Positions 34,937 through 44,381 of a stretch of DNA of 64,000 nucleotides are shown in pieces (within the stretch, counting starts at the first letter, position 1; each line of letters opens with the position of its first letter). Source of the stretch: Bacteroidales bacterium UBA5326 (GTDB lineage: Bacteria > Bacteroidota > Bacteroidia > Bacteroidales > UBA932). The stretch covers positions 117,895-181,894 of the forward strand of contig DHQY01000014.1 in NCBI GenBank assembly GCA_002408205.1, given 5' to 3'. The notes beneath the pieces were generated by a model that had not been told where the DNA came from, did not search any database, and was given only the letters and a program-made list of their open reading frames with translations. The position numbers and the translations under genes are program-made.

Positions 34937-35822
34937 GGGAGGAACAGGCAAGACGAGCCTGGCTGCCGCTTTCGCCACATTGGAAAAAAATCTTGTGGTG
35001 GCCGATTGTGATGTAGATGCAGCCAATCTGTATCTTGTACTTCAACCCCGGGACTATATCTGCGAACCGTTTATATCCGGATACAAAGCCCGTATTGATT
35101 ATAACAGCTGCACCCAATGCGGACTATGTCAGGAATATTGCCGTTTTGGTGCTATTTCCGTTATAACCGATCCTGCATACCCTAAAGGGAAAATTACCAT
35201 TTCCCATACTGCCTGCGATGGTTGTAAATTATGTGCCCGGATCTGCCCCATTCAAGCCATTTCGATGATCCCCAGCGACAAAAGTCTATGGTTTGCCGGG
35301 AATTTCCGAAATGGAAAAATGGTACATGCCCGGCTGGCTCCGGGAGAAGAAAATTCCGGAAAATTAGTAAGCCTGGTCAGGGAAAAAGCACGGCAAACGG
35401 CTAAAGAGACCGGGTGGCAAAGAATAATTATTGACGGGCCTCCCGGTACCGGCTGTTCCGCCATCGCTTCAATGACCGGAACAGATAAAGTAATTGTGGT
35501 CACCGAGCCATCCCGTTCGGGATTTCACGATATGAAAAGAATCCTGGAATTGGTACATCAATTCAGGATTCCTTCATGTGTAATCATCAACAAATTCACT
35601 CTTAACAAAGGCTTTACCCGGGACATTGAGAACTGGTGCCTTGAAAACAACATTCAGGTAGCCGGCAAGATCTCATTCAGTCCGGACATCGTTCACGCAA
35701 TGGTCCACTGTGTAAGCATTACCGAATGGAAGCCTTCATCAGAAACGGCCTCTGAAATAAAGGCCGTTTACAATAAAATTATTTTGCCAGTTTTTTCTGC
35801 ATTTCGGGGCTCAGGGGAATAA
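34908..35822 (+). CDS. MinD/Mrp-like ATPase with inserted ferredoxin domain (2)
   Basis: This 304-residue paralog of the preceding ATPase has Walker A LSGKGGTGKTS, VADCDVDAAN, the inserted ferredoxin motifs CTQCGLCQEYC and CDGCKLCARIC, and DGPPGTGCSAIA. Eight cluster Cys residues are in place. It ends the five-gene module and its 3' end overlaps the convergent metallophosphoesterase gene by 44 bases. Confidence 0.87.
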   Translation: MPEIVLLSGKGGTGKTSLAAAFATLEKNLVVADCDVDAANLYLVLQPRDYICEPFISGYKARIDYNSCTQCGLCQEYCRFGAISVITDPAYPKGKITISHTACDGCKLCARICPIQAISMIPSDKSLWFAGNFRNGKMVHARLAPGEENSGKLVSLVREKARQTAKETGWQRIIIDGPPGTGCSAIASMTGTDKVIVVTEPSRSGFHDMKRILELVHQFRIPSCVIINKFTLNKGFTRDIENWCLENNIQVAGKISFSPDIVHAMVHCVSITEWKPSSETASEIKAVYNKIILPVFSAFRGSGE

Positions 35823-37458
35823 TCAGTTCCACGTTGTGTGAAATGGGCCCTGAGCCGGGAAAAGGTTCCATTAGATTGTATATTTGCTGGGAAGCCAATG
35901 CCAGAGAGCGGGACACAGCTGCAAGAGGATTGTCCTCTATGTCCGGATCTACGTTAGTAGCAAAAATCGACAAAGTCTTATCCTTGTTCAATACGATATC
36001 AAAAACACGGAACTGCTGTGGAAATTCCCTGAGCGACTTGGTTTCAACCGCCCAGAAACTGTTTTCGGGATGAGCGGGATCGTCAGAAGGGAACGCTTTA
36101 ACGGTATTCAGGTGACGGTGTCCCGATATCCAAAGGATCAGGTTTGGATACGTCTTCAACTCCTTAATAAGGGCACGTTCATACGCCTCATCAAACCAGC
36201 CCACTTCCTCTCCAAAAGCAACGCCAATAGGTACGTGAGCGGCAATGATCATGAGCTTGCCTTCTTTCTGTCCTGTCTGCAATTGTTTTATGAGCCATTC
36301 GTACCGTCCGTTCTTTAATGAACCGTGCCCGTAAATCCGGCTGACATCGGAATCTTCCTGGGTATTATCAAGCACAATCACTTTAAGCGGCAGACCCATT
36401 TTGGGAATATAAGAATAACACCCTTTGAAACGGTTTTCAGGATTGGCCTGTTCAAACCCGTGGCCTGCGGGAAGGGAGGTTGTATTGCTCATCTCTGCAA
36501 TATAGTCATCCACAGTAATGGCATACCTGTCCTGATCCGCGGGGATTGTAGGAAAATCTGTCATCTGGGCTACAATGCCTTCTCCGATGATTTCGCAGTT
36601 AACGGAATTGCCTGCAATAGAGCCGGTCGAGATCGTTTCTTTATCCATCTCTGCCGGATCGTCAGACAAGATGTTCCCAATATGCAGTATTTGGTTTCCG
36701 ACAAGGACTCTCCGCAAACGTTCGGAATAAGGCTTTGATCCAATATAGAAATGGTCATGATTGCCAACAACAGCATACCATGGGATCGCGGGATCGAGCC
36801 CGACGGCCATAAAGGGGTCCTGATGGTCATTACCCGGGCCGGGAACAGGATCGTCATCTGCACCTGAATCGGGATGAACGGCTTTACCGTCCATAATATC
36901 AATAAACCACCTCAACTCGTTATGTTGTCCGTTATTGGACAAGTCACCCAGCATTATGCCAAAATCCAGGGGGTGGCGTTTATGTATCTTATTTACGGTA
37001 TTCACAGCGGCATCAAGCACCTGGGTCGTATAAAGCATTAACGGCGCGTAAACAGATACCGCATTCATTCCCAGGTACCTGCGAAAATAAATAGCCTGGG
37101 CGGGAGATTCTTCGTCGGTAATATGGATATCGGTAAAGGCAAAGAAACTCAATAACGACTCTTCATTTTCTGCAAGCGAAGAGTTATAACCCGCCGGCAT
37201 TAAATCAGTTTTTTTATCAAAAGGAAGGCCGTCTCCGTAATGCCACTTCCCGTATCCTTTGCTTTCAAATGAAGCCGGGTCGGTAATGTCCGGGGCTTCA
37301 CCCCCGGGCAGAGGATCTGCCTGAATAGCTCTTTCTACTGTAGTATAGGCTTTGGGCCAAAGTCTGTCCAACAAACTGTCATGTTTGTCACATCCGGTAA
37401 ATGCAACAACAAAAAGACCCATAATTAAAAATGGGTTGGGGAAAAAATGGTTCTTCAT
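35779..37458 (-). CDS. Metallophosphoesterase lipoprotein (TIGR03768-like)
   Basis: This 559-residue predicted lipoprotein (VVAFTGCDKHDS) has a calcineurin-like phosphoesterase domain: FTDIHIT, MLGDLSNNG, VVGNHDHFY, IIAAHVPIG and SGHRHLN in the standard order of metal ligands. It resembles the family I know as RPA4764/TIGR03768; the substrate is unknown. A TACTTTTG -7 element lies 17 bases before its ATG. The stop lies inside the 3' end of the convergent ATPase gene. Confidence 0.85.
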   Translation of the reverse strand: MKNHFFPNPFLIMGLFVVAFTGCDKHDSLLDRLWPKAYTTVERAIQADPLPGGEAPDITDPASFESKGYGKWHYGDGLPFDKKTDLMPAGYNSSLAENEESLLSFFAFTDIHITDEESPAQAIYFRRYLGMNAVSVYAPLMLYTTQVLDAAVNTVNKIHKRHPLDFGIMLGDLSNNGQHNELRWFIDIMDGKAVHPDSGADDDPVPGPGNDHQDPFMAVGLDPAIPWYAVVGNHDHFYIGSKPYSERLRRVLVGNQILHIGNILSDDPAEMDKETISTGSIAGNSVNCEIIGEGIVAQMTDFPTIPADQDRYAITVDDYIAEMSNTTSLPAGHGFEQANPENRFKGCYSYIPKMGLPLKVIVLDNTQEDSDVSRIYGHGSLKNGRYEWLIKQLQTGQKEGKLMIIAAHVPIGVAFGEEVGWFDEAYERALIKELKTYPNLILWISGHRHLNTVKAFPSDDPAHPENSFWAVETKSLREFPQQFRVFDIVLNKDKTLSIFATNVDPDIEDNPLAAVSRSLALASQQIYNLMEPFPGSGPISHNVELIIPLSPEMQKKLAK

Positions 37459-37475
37459 AGTTAAAATTTATAAAA

Positions 37476-37483
37476 CAAAAGTA
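37476..37483 (-). promoter_or_regulatory. -7 element of the metallophosphoesterase gene
   Basis: Minus-strand TACTTTTG matches TAnnTTTG; 17 bases from the ATG at 37458. It overlaps the stop region of the glycerol dehydrogenase gene. Confidence 0.45.
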
Positions 37484-37484
37484 A

Positions 37485-38603
37485 CTATTTTCTGTTCCGT
37501 CCGTATTCGTCGGCCGCTAAAATCGCGTTTAAGACTTTTTTGGGGGTAATCTTTACCCGTTCGTGATGGATTCCTTCCTGCGGCACACAGGCCTTTACTG
37601 CCACAGCCATCAGCCGTTCTTTGTCAATTTCTTGAATGCCAATATCGGCAAGCGTTGTAGGCAATCCAATCTGTTCACAGAACCCGTAAACCGTTTTTTT
37701 CTCTGCCTCGGGAGCATGAGTCAGAAAAAGTCCGGCAAGTACCCCAAAGGCGACTTTTTCACCATGATAATAGGCATGTGTTTCTTCCAGCACTGTCATC
37801 CCGTTATGGATGGAATGGGCAGCGGCCAGACCGGAACTTTCAAAGCCGAGCCCGCTCATCAGGGTATTTGCTTCTACAATGCAGCTCAGCTGCGGGGTCA
37901 CCAAATACTGGTCACAGGCTTCTTTAGCAGCCGGACCAAAACGCAGCAGCGTATCATAACAAAGCCTGGCAATACTTAATGCCGTCAGGGTACTGTATCC
38001 GCCGCATTCATTGGCCGAGCCGCTCTTTTTGCAGGAGCGGGCTTCAAACCAGGTAGCCAGTGCATCGCCCATCCCGGCCACCAGGAACCTTGTTGGGGCC
38101 GAGGCAATGATATCCAAATCTACCAATACAACCTGAGGATTCATCTTCAGATAATAGACAGACTGGAAAACACCTTCTTCTGAATACACCACGGCACAAC
38201 CGCTGCAGGGAGCATCGGTAGAGGCAATGGTTGGCACCACAATAACGGGGATATTGGTTCTGTCAGCCACTATTTTGGCCGTATCTATGGTTTTGCCGCC
38301 TCCCATACCCACAAGCACATCTATTTTCCTGTGATGCACTATCTTTTCCAGACGTTCCACCTCGGACATACAACATTCTCCACTGAAAGTCTCAATCTCT
38401 ATCCAATCTTCCCTTTCTTTAAGACAATATTTGGGAAGCACATTTGAGCGTGTTGTGGGCGAGGCCAGAATAAGACCTCTATTACCAAGCAGTTCCACAA
38501 GAAAAGGCAATTCAGCCAGTGCTTTTTCTCCCTGAATATACTTTCCCGGGAAAACCGCTTTAAGCGTTCCCGGACTGCTTTTCTCATCAGAAACCAACAT
38601 CAT
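37485..38603 (-). CDS. gldA: Glycerol dehydrogenase
   Basis: This 372-residue iron-type alcohol dehydrogenase family member oxidises glycerol to dihydroxyacetone with NAD. VGMGGGKTIDTAK and VPTIASTDAPCSG are nucleotide-binding motifs; the zinc ligands are Asp in GMGDALATWFEA and His in AAAHSIHNG and THAYYHGEKVAFG. The length is standard. An exact TATATTTG -7 element lies 25 bases upstream, so it has its own promoter despite following the efflux operon on the same strand. The next Met, one codon later, is an alternative start. Confidence 0.92.
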   Translation of the reverse strand: MMLVSDEKSSPGTLKAVFPGKYIQGEKALAELPFLVELLGNRGLILASPTTRSNVLPKYCLKEREDWIEIETFSGECCMSEVERLEKIVHHRKIDVLVGMGGGKTIDTAKIVADRTNIPVIVVPTIASTDAPCSGCAVVYSEEGVFQSVYYLKMNPQVVLVDLDIIASAPTRFLVAGMGDALATWFEARSCKKSGSANECGGYSTLTALSIARLCYDTLLRFGPAAKEACDQYLVTPQLSCIVEANTLMSGLGFESSGLAAAHSIHNGMTVLEETHAYYHGEKVAFGVLAGLFLTHAPEAEKKTVYGFCEQIGLPTTLADIGIQEIDKERLMAVAVKACVPQEGIHHERVKITPKKVLNAILAADEYGRNRK

Positions 38604-38628
38604 AAGTATAAGTATTATTAAGTCTCTG

Positions 38629-38636
38629 CAAATATA
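38629..38636 (-). promoter_or_regulatory. -7 element of gldA
   Basis: Minus-strand TATATTTG matches TAnnTTTG; a TTG lies 17 bases further upstream, slightly closer than usual, inside the end of the permease gene. Confidence 0.5.
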
Positions 38637-38640
38637 GAAT

Positions 38641-39750
38641 TTATTCCTGTTTGCAATACGTCAACGCGGCAACCATGCAGAATACAACCGCAAAGCCGGC
38701 AAGAGCCAGATAATCCACACCCAATTCCAATACCGTTGTTCCTTTAAGATAGACAGCGCGCAGAATGGCAATGAAGTAACGGGGCGGGAAAACAACGGTA
38801 ATCCACTGCGCCCACCGGGGCATTGAACCAAGCGGGGTCAGCATGCCACTCATCAGCATAAATATCATCACAAAAAAGAAGAGCACAAAGATACTCTGTT
38901 GCATCGTATCTGAGCCGTTGGCAATTGTGACGGCAAAACCGGACATGGCAAAAGTGAAGAGGATAGCAGCAAGATAAATGGCACCGGTACTGCCGACAGG
39001 CCAGAGACCATAGACGAGGCCTACAGTAAGGATTCCTTCAGTCAATACCACCAGTCCGATAATCCAATACGGAATAAGTTTGCTGAGAGTGAACTCCAGA
39101 CGGGAGACCGGCGTTACGTTTATCTGCTCTATGGTGCCTTTTTCCTTCTCCAACACAAGATTCAGCGCCGGAATGAAGCAACACACCAGCTGTATCAAAA
39201 TTATGATAAATGCCGGAATCATATAGAATCTGTAGTCCAGAGTCTCGTTGTAAAAATATCTTACACTTGCCGGATCTGAATCTGCGCTCATAGACAAGCC
39301 GTTTTCCGCCGCCACCTCGGACAGTGCAGACGCAATGGTCATCATAATATATTGCGATCCCAACATGCCTTTTGTCGCATTTATGGCGTTGGCATCTACC
39401 TTTATTTTCGGTACAATGCCGCCCATTATAGATTTCTCGAACCCTTCCGGAATCGATACAATAACATCAACCCTGCCTGCCTCCAAAAGCCCATAGGCCA
39501 AAAGATAGTCAGCAGTAACCTGCTTCACCATGAAATGCTTTGATGCATTCAAATGCGAGAGTACCCGCCGGGAAATGGCCGAATGGTCACAATCCACAAA
39601 AGCAACATTTACACCCCTGACCTCCATATTGGCTACGATTGGTGCAATCAGCATAATCAATATCGGGAACGCAAATATTAGCCGCGGCAAGAACTTGTTA
39701 CGACGGAACTGAATAATCTCCTTTCGGAGCAAGAACTTAAGACATTTCAT
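38641..39750 (-). CDS. ABC-2 type permease (YbhR-like)
   Basis: This 369-residue membrane protein has one N-terminal helix, a large extracytoplasmic domain (about 50-170) and five C-terminal helices, the ABC-2 exporter layout. VLEKEKGTIEQINVTPVSR is the conserved coupling segment. It is the last gene of the efflux operon and follows the second permease by six bases; the two probably form a heterodimer. Confidence 0.88.
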   Translation of the reverse strand: MKCLKFLLRKEIIQFRRNKFLPRLIFAFPILIMLIAPIVANMEVRGVNVAFVDCDHSAISRRVLSHLNASKHFMVKQVTADYLLAYGLLEAGRVDVIVSIPEGFEKSIMGGIVPKIKVDANAINATKGMLGSQYIMMTIASALSEVAAENGLSMSADSDPASVRYFYNETLDYRFYMIPAFIIILIQLVCCFIPALNLVLEKEKGTIEQINVTPVSRLEFTLSKLIPYWIIGLVVLTEGILTVGLVYGLWPVGSTGAIYLAAILFTFAMSGFAVTIANGSDTMQQSIFVLFFFVMIFMLMSGMLTPLGSMPRWAQWITVVFPPRYFIAILRAVYLKGTTVLELGVDYLALAGFAVVFCMVAALTYCKQE

Positions 39751-39756
39751 AGCGCA

Positions 39757-40818
39757 TTACTCCAATCTGTCGTTAAATTTCTTTGTCGACACGGCAATAA
39801 GCAGCAGCGTCTGTCCAAGCAAAATACCAAACTCCAGCATCACGCCAATGAAGGCCACACCTTCTATCATCAGTTTGCGCATTGCATCAATATACCATCT
39901 GGCAGGTATAACGTACGATATCCAGCGCAACGCCCAGGGAAGGTTCTCAATAGGGAACATTAGCCCCGAGAAAAAGAGTACCGGCATCATCATCACCATA
40001 GCGCTGATAAGCAGTGCCACAATCTGGCTCCGGGCCATGTTGGAAACCATCATTCCGAGTGCCAGCGAGAGCACCAGGTACAGTACGGAAATGCCTACAA
40101 TACCCCATACACCGCCCGCAAGAGGTACATCCAAAACAAATCGCGCAAGAAGCAGAATCGTCGCAAGGTCAATGCAGCTGAGCAGCAGGTAGGGCACCAT
40201 TTTGGAAATGATTATATACGCCGGCTTCACAGGAGATACGAGCAACACTTCCATCGTACCGACTTCTTTTTCCTTCACAATGCTGACCGATGTCATCATC
40301 GCGCATATGAGTAGGAATATCATGCCCATAATGCCAGGTACGAAATTAAATGCGCTTTTCATCTGAGGGTTATATAGTTGGTGCATCTCAAAGAGTGACT
40401 GCCGTGCTTTCTCTCCAAGGATGACATGCTGCAAATAGGCCTGCGATGTGCTTGCCGTATTCACGTCAGCGCCGTCAAGGATCAGCTGAAACAAGCCTGA
40501 AGTGGCATAATCTGCGGCAAAAACAACCACGGCAGCAGCCTTGCCCGTACGTAAGGTCATATCTATATCGGCAGCATCCACATAACCTTTAAAGCGGAAA
40601 TATGAACTGAAAACAAGACGATTCACGCTTTCCGACACTGCGTGGCAGCGGTTTGGCGCACAAACGGCAACATTAATATTGTTGACATCCGTCGTGACTG
40701 TGAAACCGAAGAGCAGAATCAGCATCACCGGAATGACGAGCACCACCAGCATGGTACGTTTGTCGCGCAATATGTGGAGCATCTCTTTCCTGATAAATGC
40801 CGAAAGTCTTATCTGCAT
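39757..40818 (-). CDS. ABC-2 type permease (YbhS-like)
   Basis: This 353-residue membrane protein has the same layout as its neighbour: N-terminal helix after RKEMLHILRDKRTM, an extracytoplasmic domain, the coupling segment IVKEKEVGTMEVLLVSPVKP and further helices including ENLPWALRWISYVIPARWY. It overlaps the upstream ATPase gene by 10 bases. Confidence 0.88.
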   Translation of the reverse strand: MQIRLSAFIRKEMLHILRDKRTMLVVLVIPVMLILLFGFTVTTDVNNINVAVCAPNRCHAVSESVNRLVFSSYFRFKGYVDAADIDMTLRTGKAAAVVVFAADYATSGLFQLILDGADVNTASTSQAYLQHVILGEKARQSLFEMHQLYNPQMKSAFNFVPGIMGMIFLLICAMMTSVSIVKEKEVGTMEVLLVSPVKPAYIIISKMVPYLLLSCIDLATILLLARFVLDVPLAGGVWGIVGISVLYLVLSLALGMMVSNMARSQIVALLISAMVMMMPVLFFSGLMFPIENLPWALRWISYVIPARWYIDAMRKLMIEGVAFIGVMLEFGILLGQTLLLIAVSTKKFNDRLE

Positions 40819-41528
40819 AGCTTTACAAATACTTCGTTCATACTTTCTGCCTTGTACTCCTTCATAAGCACAGATGGTGTGTCAAGAGCCTTTATGCGCC
40901 CGTCCATCATAATAGACACCCTGTTACAATATCCGGCCTCGTCCATGTAGTGAGTTGTAACAAATATCGTTGTCCCTGAAGAGGCCGCTTCGCGAATCAT
41001 CGTCCAGAACTGACGCCGAGTAATCGGATCCACGCCACCCGTCGGTTCATCCAGAAAGACGATTTCGGGATTATGGACCGTGGCAACCAGAAAGGCAAGT
41101 TTTTGCTTCCAGCCGAGAGGCAGCGAACCCACCAGGTCATTTCTATGACCGGAGAATTGCACCTTTTCCAGCAGCTCGGCGGCACGTGCTGCAATTTGCT
41201 TTTCGCTCATCCCATAAATACCTCCGAAGAGCTGCATATTCTCAAACACGGTTAAGTCCCCGTAAAGAGAAAAACGCTGGCTCATATAGCCGATATGTCG
41301 CTTTATCTGTTCACCTTGTGTCATAATATCGAAACCGGCTACTGTGCCGCTGCCCTCCGTCGGGAAGCTCAGACCACACAGCATTCTTATTGCCGTTGTC
41401 TTTCCGGCTCCGTTGGCACCGAGAAAACCGAAAATTTCACCCTTGGGCACTTCAAAGCTGATGGCATCAACTGCAGTGAAACTACCAAAGCGTTTCGTGA
41501 GGTTTCTGACTTCTATTACGTTATCCAT
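40809..41528 (-). CDS. ABC transporter ATPase (YbhF-like, second)
   Basis: This 239-residue ATPase has Walker A GANGAGKTTAIR, Q-loop YMSQRFSLY, Walker B IVFLDEPTGGVD and switch His in VTTHYMDEA. The signature region reads LVGSLPLGWKQKLAF rather than a canonical LSGGQ, as often seen in one member of asymmetric pairs. In E. coli YbhF two such domains are fused; here they are separate genes overlapping by eight bases. Confidence 0.88.
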   Translation of the reverse strand: MDNVIEVRNLTKRFGSFTAVDAISFEVPKGEIFGFLGANGAGKTTAIRMLCGLSFPTEGSGTVAGFDIMTQGEQIKRHIGYMSQRFSLYGDLTVFENMQLFGGIYGMSEKQIAARAAELLEKVQFSGHRNDLVGSLPLGWKQKLAFLVATVHNPEIVFLDEPTGGVDPITRRQFWTMIREAASSGTTIFVTTHYMDEAGYCNRVSIMMDGRIKALDTPSVLMKEYKAESMNEVFVKLCR

Positions 41529-42216
41529 TGCGCGTCATCAGTTCTATAAAATAATCTTCCAGTCTTGCAGGAGGAGGACAAATCTCAAGTATCAGACCCT
41601 CACACATCAGGGCAATCCGGTCGCAGCGGGCAGCCTCGTCCATATACGGAGTGCTCACCAGAATGCTTATTCCCGTTTCTTTCAGCGAAGCTAACATCTC
41701 CCAGAATTCCACCCGGCTCAGGGCATCTACGCCGGTTGTAGGCTCGTCAAGAAAAAGTACCGAAGGTTTATGAATCAGCGCACAGCAAAGTGCGAGTTTC
41801 TGTTTCATTCCTCCGGAAAGCTTACCGGCCCTCCGTGTCCTGAATGGCTCAATTTGCCTGAAAATAGGGGCAACCAGGTCGTAATTCTCTTCCAGCGTGA
41901 CGCCAAAAATGTTTGCAAAAAAATCGATGTTCTCCCCTACGCTCAGGTCCGGATACAAAGAGAACCGCCCCGGCATGTATCCAACCCGGGTCCTTATTTC
42001 CTTGTAATCCTTTATAATATCCAGCCCGTCGGTCCTTGCGCTGCCTTTGTCCGGAAGTATCAGCGTTGTCAGGATACGGAATATTGTCGTCTTGCCGGCC
42101 CCGTCAGGACCAATAAGACCAAATACCTCTCCCTTTCCAACCTGGAAAGTGACCCCTTTCAAAGCCTGAACAGACCTGTAGGACTTGAACAGATTATTTG
42201 CTTCAATAGCGTTCAT
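41521..42216 (-). CDS. ABC transporter ATPase (YbhF-like, first)
   Basis: This 231-residue ATPase has Walker A GPDGAGKTTIFR, Q-loop YMPGRFSLYPDL, a good signature KLSGGMKQKLALCCAL, Walker B VLFLDEPTTGVD and STPYMDEA where the switch His is replaced by Pro/Tyr. The start at 42216 (MNAIEANNLF) overlaps the stop of the fusion-protein gene as ATGA and removes a 47-residue Arg/Cys-rich extension that lies inside that gene. It pairs with the following ATPase. Confidence 0.88.
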   Translation of the reverse strand: MNAIEANNLFKSYRSVQALKGVTFQVGKGEVFGLIGPDGAGKTTIFRILTTLILPDKGSARTDGLDIIKDYKEIRTRVGYMPGRFSLYPDLSVGENIDFFANIFGVTLEENYDLVAPIFRQIEPFRTRRAGKLSGGMKQKLALCCALIHKPSVLFLDEPTTGVDALSRVEFWEMLASLKETGISILVSTPYMDEAARCDRIALMCEGLILEICPPPARLEDYFIELMTRNG

Positions 42217-43100
42217 CACAGATTCACTTCTCCGTAAAGCCCTATCTTTAGTCTTCCGTCGTTCTTCACGGCAATCTTTGCAGCATAAACGAGGCCGGCA
42301 CGCGAACTCCTTGTCTGGATGTTCTTTGGAGTGAATTCGCTTTCGGACGATATCCAACTCACAACACCTTCATATTCATAACGTTCATCGCCGCCGAAGT
42401 CCGCCCAGACTTTTACCTTCTGACCGACACTGACCTTTGAGAGCTGGTCAGATGTGAAATAAGCCCTCAGGTACATATTGTCGGTATCGCCAATCTTCAA
42501 CAGAGGTTTTCCGGTTACAGCAAGTTCGCCTGCCTGGGCGTATTTCGCCAGCACTACTCCACTAACCGGAGCATTCACACGGCATTTGTCTATATTGTAG
42601 TCCACCTGGTCAATCTGGGTGGTGATAACAGCCGCGTTGCCGACTATGGACGCCGTGTTCTTGCTCAGGCTTGAAAGGGCGGCATCGTACTGGCTCTGCA
42701 GGATGTTGAGTTGGGCATTCACGTCGTCAAACTGTTTTTGCGTGGCGGCATCGTCTTCCAGGAGGAATTGCACACGTTCCAGTTCAGTCTTTTGCTTTAT
42801 AATCTGCTCCTTTAGGGAAGCAAGCTGCTTTTGGATGTCGGGCTTCCCGGAAAGGAGGGCCTTCTGTTGCTGTTCTAAAGTGCGGCGTTGCAGCACGAGA
42901 GCCGAGCTGTCTATGGCGCAAACGATGTCAGCTTTGGAAACTGTCCGGCCTTCAGTAACGTCGAATCCGACAATCTTGCCTGATACTTCGGCAGATACTG
43001 TAACGGTGGTCGCCTCAAATGTTCCGGTGGCGTCATATCCGTTCTGTTTTGCGCATCCGGCGAGCGCTGCAAGTGCTGCAATAATTATATATTGTTTCAT
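42216..43100 (-). CDS. HlyD-type membrane fusion lipoprotein (YbhG-like)
   Basis: This 294-residue periplasmic adaptor is a predicted lipoprotein (LAALAGCAKQNG). It has a biotinyl-lipoyl half-motif VSAEVSGKIVGFDVTEGRTV, a coiled coil at about residues 70-150 (QRRTLEQQQKALL; DDVNAQLNILQSQYDAAL), the second lipoyl half (VNAPVSGVVLAKYAQAGELA) and a beta barrel. It should connect the inner-membrane ABC parts to the TolC-like protein encoded just upstream (three-base gap). Confidence 0.9.
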   Translation of the reverse strand: MKQYIIIAALAALAGCAKQNGYDATGTFEATTVTVSAEVSGKIVGFDVTEGRTVSKADIVCAIDSSALVLQRRTLEQQQKALLSGKPDIQKQLASLKEQIIKQKTELERVQFLLEDDAATQKQFDDVNAQLNILQSQYDAALSSLSKNTASIVGNAAVITTQIDQVDYNIDKCRVNAPVSGVVLAKYAQAGELAVTGKPLLKIGDTDNMYLRAYFTSDQLSKVSVGQKVKVWADFGGDERYEYEGVVSWISSESEFTPKNIQTRSSRAGLVYAAKIAVKNDGRLKIGLYGEVNL

Positions 43101-43103
43101 TGC

Positions 43104-44381
43104 CTATTGATTTACAGTGTATTTGAGTTCGTAGATTGTTTTAAGCAGTTCTATTTCGTGGATACTGCGGGTGTTGCGGGCCACTGCTTCGTCGCTTATC
43201 CGCTGAAGGAGCGTGGCGGTATCTATGACACCGTTCCCGCGCTGTGATTCTGCTGTACAGCGGATGTTCGTACGCAGTTCAACAATCTGGTCATCACCTT
43301 CAAGGGCTTTGCGCATGCGTGCGATTTCACCATTCTGCTGACTTTTCTGAAGATTGGAGTTAAACGTGAATACCTCTCGCTGAACCTTCAGTGCAGTGCG
43401 GGCATTCTCAAGACGTTTCAAATCTGTCCCACGGGTAAAGAATGCGCTTATGTTCCATTGCATCCTTAAGCCGAGGATAGCGTTCCAGCTCCATTCGCGG
43501 GTTGTCATGCTCTTGAACATGTCAAGGCCCGGATTACCGTAGTACCCCTGGGCAAAGAAATAGAGTTTTGGGGTCAGGCTCGTGTTGAGCAATCCCTGTT
43601 TTGCATCTATGCCGGCTATCTTCGCATCTATGAGCCCGATTTCCGGGCGGTTATTCTGCAGCGCCGATACAATCACATCCTGGGGTTTGACGAGTTTTCT
43701 GTCCCCGAAAGTTTCTCCGATAAACATCTCCAGCATGGTTACGAAATTGGCGCGCGAGGCCCGGTTCTGGGCAATTTGTTGCTCCAAAGTGAGCTGCTCG
43801 ACTTTTATCAGGTCGAGATCGGATTGAAGAGCCACACCGTTGCGGTGCATCGATTCGAGCTTGGCATAGTTGGCGTTCAGCAACTCCTGCCGGCTTTGCG
43901 CCGTGGCATAATTTTCATCCAGTAGAAGAATTCCAAAGAATATACTGTTGATGCGTTCCTCCAGCGAGTAAATGCTGACATCGCTGCTGAGGCGTTGCTC
44001 TGCAGCTTCTGCCCGTGCAAGTTTCCTGTTTGCCCTGGATGTGCCACCATCCCATATTGCCTGATTCACATCCAGCGCAATCTTGTACTGATCCTGAGGG
44101 ATGCCCGGCATGTTGAGGCCCTGTACCTCGAGCATTTCCTTCAACTTGTCCGGGAAACTTGCGACAGCGGACTGCCAGGTAGTCTGGCCGCTGAAGACTA
44201 TTTGCGGAATCCAGCTGCGGGAAGCATTGGATATGTTGTACTGCTCGCTTTGAGCAATGAGATCATACTGAGCAACTTCCGGATAGTGTTCTCTGGCTTT
44301 CAGCTGGCACTGCTCCAGTGTCAGTTGAGCATTGGCCACAAACGGCACAAGTAACAGTAAAAATGTCAAGAGCTTTTTCAT
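43104..44381 (-). CDS. TolC-like outer membrane efflux protein
   Basis: This 425-residue protein has a signal peptide ending VANAQ and long helical repeats of the outer membrane factor family (for example SYRSWIPQ-like NASRSWIPQIVFSG and SVSIYSLEERINSIFFG; two similar halves). It should form the outer-membrane channel of the efflux system. The ATG overlaps the TetR stop as ATGA, so the regulator and pump are one transcript. Confidence 0.9.
   Translation of the reverse strand: MKKLLTFLLLLVPFVANAQLTLEQCQLKAREHYPEVAQYDLIAQSEQYNISNASRSWIPQIVFSGQTTWQSAVASFPDKLKEMLEVQGLNMPGIPQDQYKIALDVNQAIWDGGTSRANRKLARAEAAEQRLSSDVSIYSLEERINSIFFGILLLDENYATAQSRQELLNANYAKLESMHRNGVALQSDLDLIKVEQLTLEQQIAQNRASRANFVTMLEMFIGETFGDRKLVKPQDVIVSALQNNRPEIGLIDAKIAGIDAKQGLLNTSLTPKLYFFAQGYYGNPGLDMFKSMTTREWSWNAILGLRMQWNISAFFTRGTDLKRLENARTALKVQREVFTFNSNLQKSQQNGEIARMRKALEGDDQIVELRTNIRCTAESQRGNGVIDTATLLQRISDEAVARNTRSIHEIELLKTIYELKYTVNQ

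Noticed and set aside
42217..42357. 47-residue Arg/Cys-rich N-terminal extension of the first efflux ATPase
   Set aside because: It lies inside the upstream HlyD gene; the internal ATG gives the usual ABC start and an ATGA coupling.
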